A program made the translations under genes and the position numbers. From Dokdonella_A sp044227025 (lineage in GTDB: Bacteria > Pseudomonadota > Gammaproteobacteria > Xanthomonadales > Rhodanobacteraceae), in assembly GCF_044227025.1 (NCBI RefSeq), contig NZ_JBGAFX010000003.1, positions 310,001 through 374,000 of the forward strand: a stretch of DNA of 64,000 bases, written 5' to 3'. Below the pieces are notes generated by a model. That model saw only the letters and a list, made by a program, of their open reading frames with translations. It was not told the DNA's origin and made no database searches. Below are positions 37,220 to 46,375 of this stretch, one piece after another. Within the stretch, counting starts at the first letter, position 1, and every line of letters begins with the position of its first letter.

Positions 37220-38422
37220 TCATCGACTACTCCGCGAACGGCGAGGATGCACGAGCGCGTAGTGTCCCGCATCGACGAGCGCGCGCAACAGCGCGAGGTC
37301 ACGCGCGTTGCCGGTCGCGAGCGGGAATTCGTCGAGCATTCCGGCGGTCCGCGCCAGCGACCGCGAGCATGCGTGGCCTTCGCCGGCGACGAACAGCACC
37401 GCGCCGCGCCCGTCGCGCATCCATGCGCAACGCGACCAAGGATTGCGTCGCACGCTCGCTCCGCTTGCCACCGCGCGCAGGAACATCGCGTCGCTGAGAC
37501 GACGGGGCGGCGCAGCGGCCAGCTGCGCGCTGCGATAGCGGGTGATGAAGCCGCCGAACCACGCGCGCAAAGTAGCCAGCGCGACCGGCGTGTCGAGCTT
37601 CAGCCATGGCATCGCCTGCGCCACGCGCGCGATCGCCGCATCGTCGATCTCGCCATCGCCGCGCGCAGACGCGAGGTCGGCATCGGTGTAGCGAGCCTCT
37701 TCCGGCAACCGCTCGATCAGGTGGTCGACGAAATCGCCGAGCAGGTCCGCCTGCGATGGTGCGCGCATGCCTACCGAATACGTCATGCACGCGCCCACGG
37801 CGATGCCATGATGTGGAACGCCCGGCGGCAGATAGAGCATGTCCCCTGGTTCGAGCACCCAGTCGTGCGTCGGCGTGAATTCGCGCAGGAGTTTCAGCTC
37901 GGAATCGTCGCGGAACGCCTTCGGCGCGTGTGCGTCGGTGCTGATTTGCCAATGCCGCCGGCCGAGTCCCTGCAGCAGGAACACGTCGTACTGGTCGACA
38001 TGCGCGCCGACCGAACCGCCGTCCTCTGCATAGGAAATCATCACGTCGTCGACGCGCCAGCTCGGCAGGAACGAAAAGTGCCCGAGCAGGGCGGCCACGT
38101 CGGCATCCCACTTGTCGACGTCCTGTACCAGCAGGGTCCAGTGCGTCTTCGGCAAGGTCGCGAAATCGCCTTCGGCGAACGGGCCGCTGCGCAACGTCCA
38201 GCGGTCTAGCTTCGGTTCGTGGATTGCGATGCGCGACAGGGCCAGATCCTCGCAGGCGAGTCCGGCGAGGTCGTCCGGTGTGACGGGATTGCGGAAATCG
38301 GTGAACGCACCACGGACCAGCAGGGGACGCTTCTGCCAGTAATCGCGCAGGAAGGTGTCCGGCGACATGCCCAGCGGCCGGCCCTTGCCGGCGCGGACTT
38401 CGATGGCGGGAGTACGGGACAT
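37220..38422 (-). CDS. roxA: 50S ribosomal protein L16 arginine hydroxylase, cupin JmjC-type
   Basis: RoxA/YcfD, a 2-oxoglutarate/Fe(II) oxygenase that hydroxylates an arginine of L16. 400 residues; iron ligands H141 and D143 in GAHVDQYDVFLLQGLG and the distal His in LPPGVPHHGIAV (about 204). QKRPLLVRGAF at the N-terminus and the winged-helix-like C-terminal half complete the family fold. Start at 38422 (MSRTPAIEVRAGKGRP) gives the usual length. It is separated from the GNAT gene by a GGGAGCGGCGGAAGCGGCGATG repeat (37179-37200). Confidence 0.93.
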   Translation of the reverse strand: MSRTPAIEVRAGKGRPLGMSPDTFLRDYWQKRPLLVRGAFTDFRNPVTPDDLAGLACEDLALSRIAIHEPKLDRWTLRSGPFAEGDFATLPKTHWTLLVQDVDKWDADVAALLGHFSFLPSWRVDDVMISYAEDGGSVGAHVDQYDVFLLQGLGRRHWQISTDAHAPKAFRDDSELKLLREFTPTHDWVLEPGDMLYLPPGVPHHGIAVGACMTYSVGMRAPSQADLLGDFVDHLIERLPEEARYTDADLASARGDGEIDDAAIARVAQAMPWLKLDTPVALATLRAWFGGFITRYRSAQLAAAPPRRLSDAMFLRAVASGASVRRNPWSRCAWMRDGRGAVLFVAGEGHACSRSLARTAGMLDEFPLATGNARDLALLRALVDAGHYALVHPRRSRSSR

Positions 38423-38751
38423 CCTTTGATCCTGGGATTTGCCTGCGGCGAGCGGGTGCCATCCTAACCGGGCCGATGTCGCTCGCGCGATGCTGGTGGC
38501 GGCCCCGTCATGCGATGATCGATGCATGCAGAATGCGTGACCATCGCGCGGAAGGGGGGCGTCGACCGCCGGGTACCTGGCGAATTCGAGTTGGATCGCG
38601 CACCCGGAGACGCCTCTCGGTGGACAAGCAGGTTCAGGCAATCCAGCGCATGTGCGGGCTCATGGGGGGGTTTGCCGGCTATATTGTTTTTTGCGCGGGG
38701 GGCCCGGGGCGAGCCACCCCCCGGGGGGGGTTGCAGCCCCACGGCATCGCT
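38423..38751. other. roxA-purB spacer with G/C homopolymers
   Basis: No gene seen in these 329 bases. It contains runs of seven or eight G near 38664-38671 and 38724-38731, and the C/G-rich stretch ggcccggggcgagccacccc, which can form alternative hairpins and could contribute to termination of purB. Base composition is unlike the rest of the window. Sequencing or assembly error in homopolymers is possible. Confidence 0.6.
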
Positions 38752-40116
38752 TCAGATCGCTCTTGCGAGGATTCCGGCAAGGCCGGTGTAGTCGGCCGGC
38801 GTGAGGTCGAGCAGGTGTTGCTTGGCGCCCGCGGGCAGGTCGAGGCCGGCGACGAATTCGCGCAGGGCTTCGCGAGTGATGCCCTGGCCGCGCGTGAGTG
38901 CCTTCAGCTGTTCGTACGGCTCGGGCAGCCCGTAGCGACGCATCACGGTCTGCACCGCTTCGCCGAGCACTTCCCAGCTGGCGTCGAGGTCGGAGGCGAG
39001 CCGTTCGGGCGCAACATTGAGCTTGCCGAGACCGCGCGCAAGCGCGTCGAGCGCGATCAGGGTGTGGCCGAAGGCGGTGCCGAGCGCACGCAGCACGGTC
39101 GAGTCGGTGAGGTCGCGCTGCCAGCGGCTGATCGGCAGCTTCGCGCTGAAATGCTCGAACAGCGCGTTCGCGAGGCCGAAGTTGCCTTCGGCGTTCTCGA
39201 AGTCGATCGGGTTGACCTTGTGTGGCATCGTAGACGAGCCGACCTCGCCCGCCTTCAGCACCTGTCGGAAGTAGCCGAGCGAGATGTAGCCCCAGACGTC
39301 GCGCGAGAAGTCGATCAGGATCGTGTTGGCGCGACGCATCGCGTCGCCGATCTCGGCGATGCAGTCGTGCGGTTCGATCTGCGTCGTGTACGGATTGAAG
39401 ACGAGGCCGAGCGATTCGACGAAGCGACGCGCGAACGCCGGCCAATCGACTTCCGGATAGGCCGCGACGTGCGCGTTGTAGTTGCCGACCGCACCATTGA
39501 TCTTTCCGGTGAGCTCGACCGCGACAATCTGCCGTCGCTGCCGTTCCAGGCGTGCGAGCACGTTCGCGATCTCCTTGCCGAGCGTGGTCGGCGAGGCGGT
39601 CTGGCCGTGAGTGCGTGACAGCATCGGCAGCACCGCGTGCGCGTGCGCAAGTTCGCGCAGCTTCGCGATCACGCCGTCGAGTGCGGGCAGCAACACCGTT
39701 TGGCGCGCGTCGCGCAGCATCAGCGAGTAGGCGAGGTTGTTGATGTCCTCGCTGGTGCAGGCGAAGTGGATGAACTCCTTCGCCGCCGCGAGTTCGGCAT
39801 GGCCGGCGATCTTCTCCTTGATGAAGTACTCGACCGCCTTGACGTCGTGGTTGGTGGTGCGCTCGATCGCCTTGATACGCTCGCCGTCGGCATCGGAGAA
39901 GCCCTCGCCGATGGCGAGCAATGCGGCGCGTGCGGCTGGCGAAAGCGGCGGCACTTCGACGACCTTCGACTCATCCGCGAGTGCGAGCAGCCAATGCAGC
40001 TCGACCAGCACGCGCCGATGCATCAGCCCGTATTCGCTGAAGATCGGTCGCAGGCTTGCAGTCTTGCCCGCGTAGCGTCCGTCCAGCGGCGAGAGGGCGG
40101 TCAGGCTCGAACTCAT
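38752..40116 (-). CDS. purB: Adenylosuccinate lyase
   Basis: Catalyses two eliminations of fumarate in purine biosynthesis (SAICAR and adenylosuccinate). 454 residues (E. coli 456), beginning LTALSPLDGRYAGK; fumarase/aspartase-superfamily signature GSSTMPHKVNPIDFENAEGN with the flexible catalytic loop, TSEDINNLAY, and the SRTHGQTASPTTLGKE segment with the catalytic His. The start codon overlaps the stop of the upstream CBS-protein gene (ATGA at 40116-40113), so the two are coupled. Confidence 0.97.
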   Translation of the reverse strand: MSSSLTALSPLDGRYAGKTASLRPIFSEYGLMHRRVLVELHWLLALADESKVVEVPPLSPAARAALLAIGEGFSDADGERIKAIERTTNHDVKAVEYFIKEKIAGHAELAAAKEFIHFACTSEDINNLAYSLMLRDARQTVLLPALDGVIAKLRELAHAHAVLPMLSRTHGQTASPTTLGKEIANVLARLERQRRQIVAVELTGKINGAVGNYNAHVAAYPEVDWPAFARRFVESLGLVFNPYTTQIEPHDCIAEIGDAMRRANTILIDFSRDVWGYISLGYFRQVLKAGEVGSSTMPHKVNPIDFENAEGNFGLANALFEHFSAKLPISRWQRDLTDSTVLRALGTAFGHTLIALDALARGLGKLNVAPERLASDLDASWEVLGEAVQTVMRRYGLPEPYEQLKALTRGQGITREALREFVAGLDLPAGAKQHLLDLTPADYTGLAGILARAI

Positions 40117-41423
40117 TGCAGTTCCTTGGAAGTCTTCGGTTGCACGAGGATGGTCTTGGCGCGCGCGCCCTGCATCGTGCGCACGGTCAGCTCGAAGCCA
40201 TCGAAGGCGAGCGTTTCGCCCTCGACCGGCAGGCGCTCGAGGCGATGGATGATAAGCCCGCCGACCGAATTCACGTCGGCCGGCGCGTCGATGTCGCGTT
40301 CGAGCAGGCGTTCGAGGCGGTAGATCGGCGTGCCGCCCGAGATGGTGAATTCGACACCCTTCGGCCGCGGGGCGATGCTGCCGCTGCGTGCATGCTCGTC
40401 CTCGATGTCGCCGACCAGCACTTCGAGGATGTCCTCGAGCGTGAAGAAGCCGGCGACGCGACCGGACTCCTCGATGCCGAGCGCGAGGTGGGTGTCGCCG
40501 GTGCGGAAACGCTTGAGTACATCGAGTACCGGTGTATGCAGCGGCAGCAGGATCGGCGGCCGCAGCAGCGCGGCGACGTCGTCGACCTCGCCGTGCTCCG
40601 ACATCGCACGCAGCAGGTCCTTCATGTGCAGCACGCCGCGCACATGGTCGCCATCGGCCTCGAACCATGGATAGCGACTGTAGCGGCTGCGCCGGAACTC
40701 GCTCAGCACCGCCTCGCGGTCCATGCCGTCGCGCAGTGATGCGAGCTGGTCGCGCGTGCGCAGCACGTCGCCGACGACCAGCTCCGGCAGGTCGAGCGCG
40801 TGCTGCATCATCGAGTATTCCTCGCCGGCACGGCTGGCGTGCTTGGCGTGCACGATCAGGCGCAGTTCCTCGCGCGAGTAATGGTGTTCGTCGCCATGGG
40901 TGCCGGCACCGAGGCCGAACGCGCGCAGCATCCGGTTCGCGCTCGCATTGAGCAGCCAGATCGCCGGATACATGAGCCAGTAGAATGCATACAGCGGCCC
41001 CGCGGTGAGCAGGGAGAGCCGCTCCGGGCGGCGGATCGCCATCGACTTTGGCGCGAGTTCGCCGAGCACGATGTGCAGATACGAGATCAGGGTGAACGCG
41101 AACACCAGCGCGACCACCTGGGTCGACTCGGCGCCGATGCCCAGACGCGCGAGCAGCGGTTCGATCAGGCGCGCGAACGCGGGTTCGCCGATCCAGCCGA
41201 GGCCGAGCGAGGCGAGCGTGATACCGAGCTGGCACGCCGACAGATAGGCGTCCAGACGGCTGTGCACGTCGCCGAGCAGGCGCCCGCGCCAGCCGCGGCT
41301 GGCGGCGAGGGTCGCGGCCTGGGTCTGGCGCAGCTTGACCAGCGCGAATTCGGCGGCGACAAAGAAGCCGTTCAGCAGCACCAGCAGCAGGGCTGCGCCG
41401 ACGTAGAGCAGGTTCTGCAACAT
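40113..41423 (-). CDS. CNNM/CorC-HlyC family membrane protein with CBS domains
   Basis: 436 residues from ATG 41423. The N-terminal DUF21/CNNM membrane domain (LLYVGAALLLVLLNGFFVAAEFALVKLR, GWIGEPAFARLI, LGELAPKSMAIRRPER) has three to four helices; then a CBS pair (VVGDVLRTRDQLASL..., LLLPLHTPVLDVLKRF... FTLEDILEVLVGDIEDEH) and a C-terminal CorC_HlyC domain (SVGGLIIHRLERLPVEGE). Older annotation calls these hemolysins; relatives are implicated in Mg2+ or Co2+ export. It precedes purB with a 4-nt overlap. Confidence 0.93.
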   Translation of the reverse strand: MLQNLLYVGAALLLVLLNGFFVAAEFALVKLRQTQAATLAASRGWRGRLLGDVHSRLDAYLSACQLGITLASLGLGWIGEPAFARLIEPLLARLGIGAESTQVVALVFAFTLISYLHIVLGELAPKSMAIRRPERLSLLTAGPLYAFYWLMYPAIWLLNASANRMLRAFGLGAGTHGDEHHYSREELRLIVHAKHASRAGEEYSMMQHALDLPELVVGDVLRTRDQLASLRDGMDREAVLSEFRRSRYSRYPWFEADGDHVRGVLHMKDLLRAMSEHGEVDDVAALLRPPILLPLHTPVLDVLKRFRTGDTHLALGIEESGRVAGFFTLEDILEVLVGDIEDEHARSGSIAPRPKGVEFTISGGTPIYRLERLLERDIDAPADVNSVGGLIIHRLERLPVEGETLAFDGFELTVRTMQGARAKTILVQPKTSKELQ

Positions 41424-41622
41424 GGAGCGGTCGCGAGAGACGGCCGCCGATTCTAGCATCCGCGCCCGCCGGAACCGTTTTCGGGCGCCGCCGTCGCCTG
41501 AATTGGCGCGGTTGCAAGGCAATGTCGGCTCGCGCCGCGCGGCGGGCGACCTCCCGCGAACCGACTCCGGTCCTGCGCCGCAGGGTGAACGGGATCTCGG
41601 TGAAGGCCCCGGTTCAACCCGC

Positions 41623-41628
41623 TATAAT
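41623..41628 (+). promoter_or_regulatory. -10 box of fumC
   Basis: Perfect TATAAT 30 nt before the fumC ATG (leader of about 23 nt). No clear -35 box. Confidence 0.55.
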
Positions 41629-41657
41629 CACCGGTTCCACTCCGCAGCAGAACAGCC

Positions 41658-43052
41658 ATGAGCCAGTACCGGGTCGAGCGCGACAGCATGGGCGAATTGA
41701 AGGTTCCCGCCGACGCTCTTTACGGCGCGCAGACGCAGCGCGCGGTCGACAACTTCCCGATTTCCGGCCTGACCATGCCGCGCGAGTTCATCCGCGCACT
41801 CGGGCTGATCAAGTCCGCCGCGGCGCAGGCAAATGCCGACCTCGGCCACCTGAAGAAGACCAGCGCAAAGGCGATCCGCAAGGCGTCGGAACAAGTCGCC
41901 GCGGGCGCGTACGACGCGCAGTTCCCGATCGACGTGTTCCAGACCGGTTCCGGCACCTCGTCGAACATGAACGCGAACGAGGTGATCGCGCACCTTTGCG
42001 CCGCGGCCGGCACGAAGGTGCATCCGAACGACGACGTCAACAACGGCCAGTCGTCGAACGACGTGATCCCGACCGCGATCCAGGTCAGCGCCGCGCTCAC
42101 GGTCAGCGAGAAGCTGCTGCCGGCGCTGGCGCACCTCAGGAAGACGATCGACGTGCGCGCCAGGGAATTGCGCAAGGTCGCCAAGACCGGTCGCACCCAT
42201 CTCATGGACGCGATGCCGGTCACGTTCGGCCAGGAACTCGGCGGCTGGTCGGCGCAGATCCGCTCGAACATCGAGCGTCTGCAGGATGCGCTCAAGCGCA
42301 TGCGCAAGCTTCCGCAGGGCGGTACCGCGGTCGGCACCGGCATCAACGCCGATGCGCAGCTCGGCCCGCGTGTCGCCGCGGAATTGTCGAAGATGACTGG
42401 CGTGAAGTTCGAGTCGTCCGACAATTATTTCGAGGGCATCAGCTCGCAGGATGCCGCGGTCGAGCTGTCCGGCCAGATGAAGACGCTGGCCTGCTCGCTG
42501 ATGAAGATTTCCAACGACCTGCGCTGGATGAATTCCGGCCCACTCGCCGGCCTCGGCGAGATCGAGTTGCCGGCGCTGCAGCCGGGTTCGTCGATCATGC
42601 CTGGCAAAGTCAATCCGGTCATCCCCGAAGCGATGGCGATGGTCTGCGCGCAGGTGATCGGCAACGACGCGACGATCACGATCGCCGGCCAGAGCGGCAA
42701 TTTCCAGCTCAATGTGATGCTGCCGGTGGTGGCGCTGAACCTGCTGCAGTCGGTCGAGCTGCTCGCGAACGCCGCGCGCCTGCTCGCCGACAAGTCGATC
42801 GCCGGCTTCAAGGTGCGCGAGGACAAGATCAAGGAAGCGCTGAACCGCAATCCGATCCTGGTGACCGCGTTGAACGCGGTGATCGGCTACGACAAGGGCG
42901 CGGCGACCGCGAAGAAGGCGTACAAGGAAGGCCGCCCGATCATCGACGTCGCGCTGGAGACGACCGGACTGCCGCGCAAGAAGCTCGAGGAACTGCTCGA
43001 CCCGGCCGCGCTGGCCAAGGGCGGCATCCACGGCGGTTCGGCCGGAGGCTAA
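41658..43052 (+). CDS. fumC: Fumarate hydratase class II
   Basis: Iron-independent TCA-cycle fumarase, homotetramer. 464 residues, the family length. Conserved regions: FQTGSGTSSNMNANEV, a DDVNNGQSSNDVIPTA segment, KTGRTHLMDAMPVTFGQE (catalytic His) and the signature GSSIMPGKVNPVIPEA. It stands alone on the plus strand between divergent minus-strand genes and the coiled-coil protein. A weak terminator-like hairpin follows at 43154-43172. Confidence 0.97.
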   Translation: MSQYRVERDSMGELKVPADALYGAQTQRAVDNFPISGLTMPREFIRALGLIKSAAAQANADLGHLKKTSAKAIRKASEQVAAGAYDAQFPIDVFQTGSGTSSNMNANEVIAHLCAAAGTKVHPNDDVNNGQSSNDVIPTAIQVSAALTVSEKLLPALAHLRKTIDVRARELRKVAKTGRTHLMDAMPVTFGQELGGWSAQIRSNIERLQDALKRMRKLPQGGTAVGTGINADAQLGPRVAAELSKMTGVKFESSDNYFEGISSQDAAVELSGQMKTLACSLMKISNDLRWMNSGPLAGLGEIELPALQPGSSIMPGKVNPVIPEAMAMVCAQVIGNDATITIAGQSGNFQLNVMLPVVALNLLQSVELLANAARLLADKSIAGFKVREDKIKEALNRNPILVTALNAVIGYDKGAATAKKAYKEGRPIIDVALETTGLPRKKLEELLDPAALAKGGIHGGSAGG

Positions 43053-43153
43053 GAAAGGTAAAGATCCGCACGGGATGGCGAACGGCACATGCCGTTGCGA
43101 CGAATCGCCACCCAGACTGCGTCGTTTGAGCGGCGGCCCCGCACTGGGACATG

Positions 43154-43172
43154 CAAGGGCGGTTTGCCCTTG
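43154..43172 (+). terminator. Probable fumC terminator
   Basis: CAAGGGC (43154-43160), ggttt, GCCCTTG (43166-43172), followed by TTGGCTTTG. Moderate stem and weak T-tail. Confidence 0.5.
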
Positions 43173-43260
43173 TTGGCTTTGATGACCGCGACTTTGCGGA
43201 TGCTTGTCCCGAATGGGTAAATCGACTGGATAACCGCAGGAATCCGATTGGAGTGTTGAC

Positions 43261-44418
43261 ATGTTGAAGAGATTGATCCTCGCCTCCGCCCTGGTGGCCG
43301 GCAGTGCGTTCGCGCAAGACAACACCGACATCAGTGGCGCGAGCTTCCAGAGCGGCAAGGCCGATGGCCAACTCGCAGCGCTCGGCAAGAAGGCCGCGGC
43401 GTCCGGCGCCAAGCTGGTCATCACCGCTCCAGCCGACTGGCACGCGAAGATCGCGGCCAAGGTGAAGGCCGGCGGCAATGCCGATGTCGTGCTGCGTGAA
43501 GGTTTCTACGAAAACGTTCTGGTGCGCGTCGAGAGCAAGGGCGCCGCCGTTGCCGCGGCCAAGCCGACCGAGTCCGAGCGCACCAGCAAGGCCGATGCCG
43601 AGAAGGCGAAGGCCGAAGCGGAGAAAGCCAAGGCGGATGCCGAGCGCATGAAGGCCGAAGCCGAAAAGGCGAAGGCGGAGGCGGATGCCGAGAAGGCGAA
43701 GGCCGAGGCCGAGAAGGCCAGGGCCGAGGCGGAAACCGCCCGCGCGCACGCCGATGCGCAGAAGGCAGCGGCCGCGCGGGCCGCGGCGGCACCCGCACCG
43801 GCCCCGGTCGCTGCTGCGGCGGCTGCGCCCGCGAAGCCGGCAGCCAGCCCCGTCGACACGGATGCGGTGCGTGAGCGCCTCGAGAAGTCGATCAACGAAG
43901 GGCGCAGCGCACGCGGCGATCTCACGGTCGGTCGCTTGCAGACCGGCGACACGATCTTTGTCGACGGAAACGTGCGCGCGGTGATTCGCCGCGAAGGCAA
44001 TCGCCCGACGATGTACTGGCTCGACGGCGATCTCGACCTGCGTCGCTCGGAACTGAAATCGCTCGCTCCCAACAAGTATCAGGTGTTGTCGGTGATCAGC
44101 GCCGGCGAGGGTACCCTGCGGCGCGAATTCACCGAGGTGACATCGGTCGATGCGCGTGAGCCCGCTAGCGGTTCAGCCGAGCGCGGCGCGCTGGAGAAGA
44201 GCATCAACGACGGTCGTGCGATCGATGCGACGATCGAGCCGGCGAAGTTGCGCGCCGGCGACGTCCTCTACGTCAATGGATCGGCTGTCGCCGCGGTGCG
44301 CCGCTCCGGCAACGATCTTGCGCGCTACTGGGTCGTCGGCCAGCTCGACCTTCGGCAGGCAGGATTGCAGGCTGACGGCAAGGACAAGTACCGGGTCGTC
44401 GCCGATACCGTGCGCTGA
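43261..44418 (+). CDS. Exported coiled-coil protein with duplicated C-terminal domain, unknown function
   Basis: 385 residues. Signal peptide MLKRLILASALVAGSAFA, cleaved before QD (19). Residues 20-95 form a small globular region. Residues 108-175 are an almost pure A/E/K heptad-like repeat (AEKAKAEAEKAKADAERMKA), a long TolA-like helix, followed by an Ala/Pro linker (176-198). The rest holds two copies of a ~75-residue domain: 203-277 and 308-382, both starting LEKSIN(E/D)GR and sharing L(R/Q)(A/T)GD, G(N/S)(V/A)RA-type, YW(L/V) and (D/Q)LDLR motifs. Probably periplasmic, perhaps spanning the periplasm or binding cell wall. I do not recognise the family. GGAG precedes the ATG; a strong terminator follows. 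Confidence 0.85.
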   Translation: MLKRLILASALVAGSAFAQDNTDISGASFQSGKADGQLAALGKKAAASGAKLVITAPADWHAKIAAKVKAGGNADVVLREGFYENVLVRVESKGAAVAAAKPTESERTSKADAEKAKAEAEKAKADAERMKAEAEKAKAEADAEKAKAEAEKARAEAETARAHADAQKAAAARAAAAPAPAPVAAAAAAPAKPAASPVDTDAVRERLEKSINEGRSARGDLTVGRLQTGDTIFVDGNVRAVIRREGNRPTMYWLDGDLDLRRSELKSLAPNKYQVLSVISAGEGTLRREFTEVTSVDAREPASGSAERGALEKSINDGRAIDATIEPAKLRAGDVLYVNGSAVAAVRRSGNDLARYWVVGQLDLRQAGLQADGKDKYRVVADTVR

Positions 44419-44437
44419 TTCGCGTTTGTCGGAGTCA

Positions 44438-44469
44438 AGAAAAGGGCCGCGCGAGCGGCCCTTTTCTTT
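44438..44469 (+). terminator. Strong rho-independent terminator
   Basis: AGAAAAGGGCCGC (44438-44450), gcga, GCGGCCCTTTTCT (44455-44467). 13-bp perfect stem with A-run and T-run, so it works in both directions, including for the minus-strand ABC operon ending at 44550. Confidence 0.95.
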
Positions 44470-44549
44470 GGTGCGACCCGGGGCCATCGGCGGGACTCGC
44501 GCTGCACGCTCGACCCGCCCTGCACCCCCGGCAACCAGACGAGCGTGGT

Positions 44550-45521
44550 TCAGACGTTGACCTCGATCCTGCGCCCGCGCAGCCAGATCGCGCCCGCGAG
44601 CAGGGCGAGTCCGACGATCGCGCCGATCCACAGGTTCGCGGTCGTGAACAACCCATAGGCGCCAGCGAGATCGAGGCTCTGGACGTTCGGTCCGTCCTGC
44701 GCACCGAGCCAGGCCTTGGTCGAGCCGAGGCCGGAGACGCTGATCCAGCTGCCCGGCATCACGCTCAGGAGCAGGCGGCCGAGGATGGAACCAAGGCGCA
44801 GGTCGCCGCTGAAATGCGGGGCGCCGAGCAGGCCGATCCACCAGTTGGCGACCCACACCAGCAGAGGCAGCATGACCGCCCACAGGAACGGCTTGCTGCG
44901 CGCCCAGGCGGACCAGAACATCAGCCAGCCGACCGCCGGCAGCGCCCAGATCGCACCGACCGGCAGCGTCGCGAACAGGCGTGCCGCCACGCTGAACGGA
45001 TGCGCCGCGAATACGGCGGGCAGCGCATTCAATCCGTGGACGCCGGCCCACAAGGTGACGACCAGCAGGAACACGACGTAGGCCACCGTGGCGACCGCGA
45101 TTGCGATCGCCGGGATGATGACCATCGCGGTCAATGCTTTCGACGCGACGGTGCTGGCGTCCGACACCGGCAGGGATTTCCAGAACAGCACGCTGCGGTC
45201 GCGGCGGTCGTCGTAGAGCGAACCGAGCAGGTAGAAGAAGCTGACGAAGAACACGCCGATCGACGCGAACGAGACGAGCATCACCTGCACGACGTCGAGG
45301 CCGCGGCCGGCATTGGCGAGATCGCCGTCACTGATGTGGTTGCGCAACTGGTCGAGCGAGAAGCCGGTGTGCACGGGCACCTTGCCGCTGAACACTTCGG
45401 CGGTGACGATGCCGAGCACGGTGATCAGCAGGAACACGCCGGTGATCCACACCGGTGACCACAGCATGCCGCCGCGGTGTTCCCAGTACTCGCGCTTGAG
45501 CAGGAGGGGGAAGGAGTTCAT
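44550..45521 (-). CDS. ABC-2 type membrane permease
   Basis: 323 residues with about six hydrophobic segments (WSPVWITGVFLLITVLGIVTA, VMLVSFASIGVFFVSFFYLL, AMVIIPAIAIAVATVAYVVF, and three more), beginning with the amphipathic LLLKREYWEHRGGMLWSP typical of ABC-2 permeases of the YtrC/D type. No solute-binding protein is encoded nearby, so it is probably an exporter or a membrane-stress transporter. Its start overlaps the ATPase stop (ATGA at 45521-45518). Last gene of a four-gene GntR-controlled operon. Confidence 0.9.
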   Translation of the reverse strand: MNSFPLLLKREYWEHRGGMLWSPVWITGVFLLITVLGIVTAEVFSGKVPVHTGFSLDQLRNHISDGDLANAGRGLDVVQVMLVSFASIGVFFVSFFYLLGSLYDDRRDRSVLFWKSLPVSDASTVASKALTAMVIIPAIAIAVATVAYVVFLLVVTLWAGVHGLNALPAVFAAHPFSVAARLFATLPVGAIWALPAVGWLMFWSAWARSKPFLWAVMLPLLVWVANWWIGLLGAPHFSGDLRLGSILGRLLLSVMPGSWISVSGLGSTKAWLGAQDGPNVQSLDLAGAYGLFTTANLWIGAIVGLALLAGAIWLRGRRIEVNV

Positions 45522-46375
45522 GCGTAGGTTCCTTTCATGGTGGCGACGAACAGGTCGGCGACGCTGGGCTTGTGCAGCTCGCCCAGTCCGGTCAGTCGCG
45601 CGCGCTCGACGCCGTCGAACAGGAAGATCGATTTGCCGAAGATCTGGCGCTCGCTGAGCGGCTTTAGTGCGCGCGCGGCGTCCGTCTTGTCGGGGTTGAC
45701 CATCACCTCGGCGTAGCGTTCGCCAACCTCGTCCATGGTCGCCGCCAGCACCACCTTGCCGCCCTGGATGAACATGAGGTCGGTCAGGATGTGCTCAATC
45801 TCCTCGACCTGGTGCGTGGTCACGATGATCGTCTTCTGTTCGTCGAAGTAGTCCGACAGCAGGCTTTCGTAGAACGACTTGCGGTACAGGATGTCGAGGC
45901 CGAGCGTCGGTTCGTCGAGCACCAGCAGCCTGGCGTCGATCGCCATCACGAGCGCGAGGTGCAACTGCACCGTCATGCCCTTGGAAAGCTCGCGCACGCG
46001 CATGCCTTGGCCGATCTTCGTGTGCGACAGGAACGCCATGCACTTCTCGCGCGAGAAACGCGGGTGCACACCGGCGACGAACTCGATCGCCTCGCGCACG
46101 CGCAGCCAGCGCGGCAGCACCGCGACGTCGGCGATGAAGCAGACCTGCTCCATCAGCTGCGCACGCTGCGTGTGCGGGTCGAAGCCGAGTACGGACAGCT
46201 CGCCTTCGTAGTCGGTCAGGCCGAGGATCGCCTTCAGCGCGGTCGTCTTGCCGGCGCCGTTCGGGCCGATCAGGCCGACGATGCGGCCGGCCTCGATGTC
46301 GAAGCTGACCGCGTCCAGAGCCTTGGTGGTGCCATAGCGCTTGGACAGGTTGCGGGCACGCACGATCGCGCTCAT
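45518..46375 (-). CDS. ABC transporter ATP-binding protein
   Basis: 285 residues from ATG 46375 (MSAIVRARNLSKRYG). Walker A GPNGAGKTTALKAI, Q-loop around VCFIADVAVLPR, degenerate signature ELSKGMTVQLHLALVMA (LSKGM in place of LSGGQ, usual in YtrB-like exporters), Walker B LLVLDEPTLGLD and H-loop TTHQVEE. Partner of the downstream permease. It overlaps the GntR gene by 4 nt at its start and the permease at its end. Substrate unknown. Confidence 0.95.
   Translation of the reverse strand: MSAIVRARNLSKRYGTTKALDAVSFDIEAGRIVGLIGPNGAGKTTALKAILGLTDYEGELSVLGFDPHTQRAQLMEQVCFIADVAVLPRWLRVREAIEFVAGVHPRFSREKCMAFLSHTKIGQGMRVRELSKGMTVQLHLALVMAIDARLLVLDEPTLGLDILYRKSFYESLLSDYFDEQKTIIVTTHQVEEIEHILTDLMFIQGGKVVLAATMDEVGERYAEVMVNPDKTDAARALKPLSERQIFGKSIFLFDGVERARLTGLGELHKPSVADLFVATMKGTYA

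Noticed and set aside
40113..41423. Hemolysin
   Set aside because: HlyC/CorC naming is historical; DUF21 plus CBS plus CorC_HlyC domains point to a cation-transport-related protein.
43053..43260. Riboswitch before the coiled-coil protein gene
   Set aside because: Only a simple terminator-like hairpin is visible; no conserved riboswitch core recognised.
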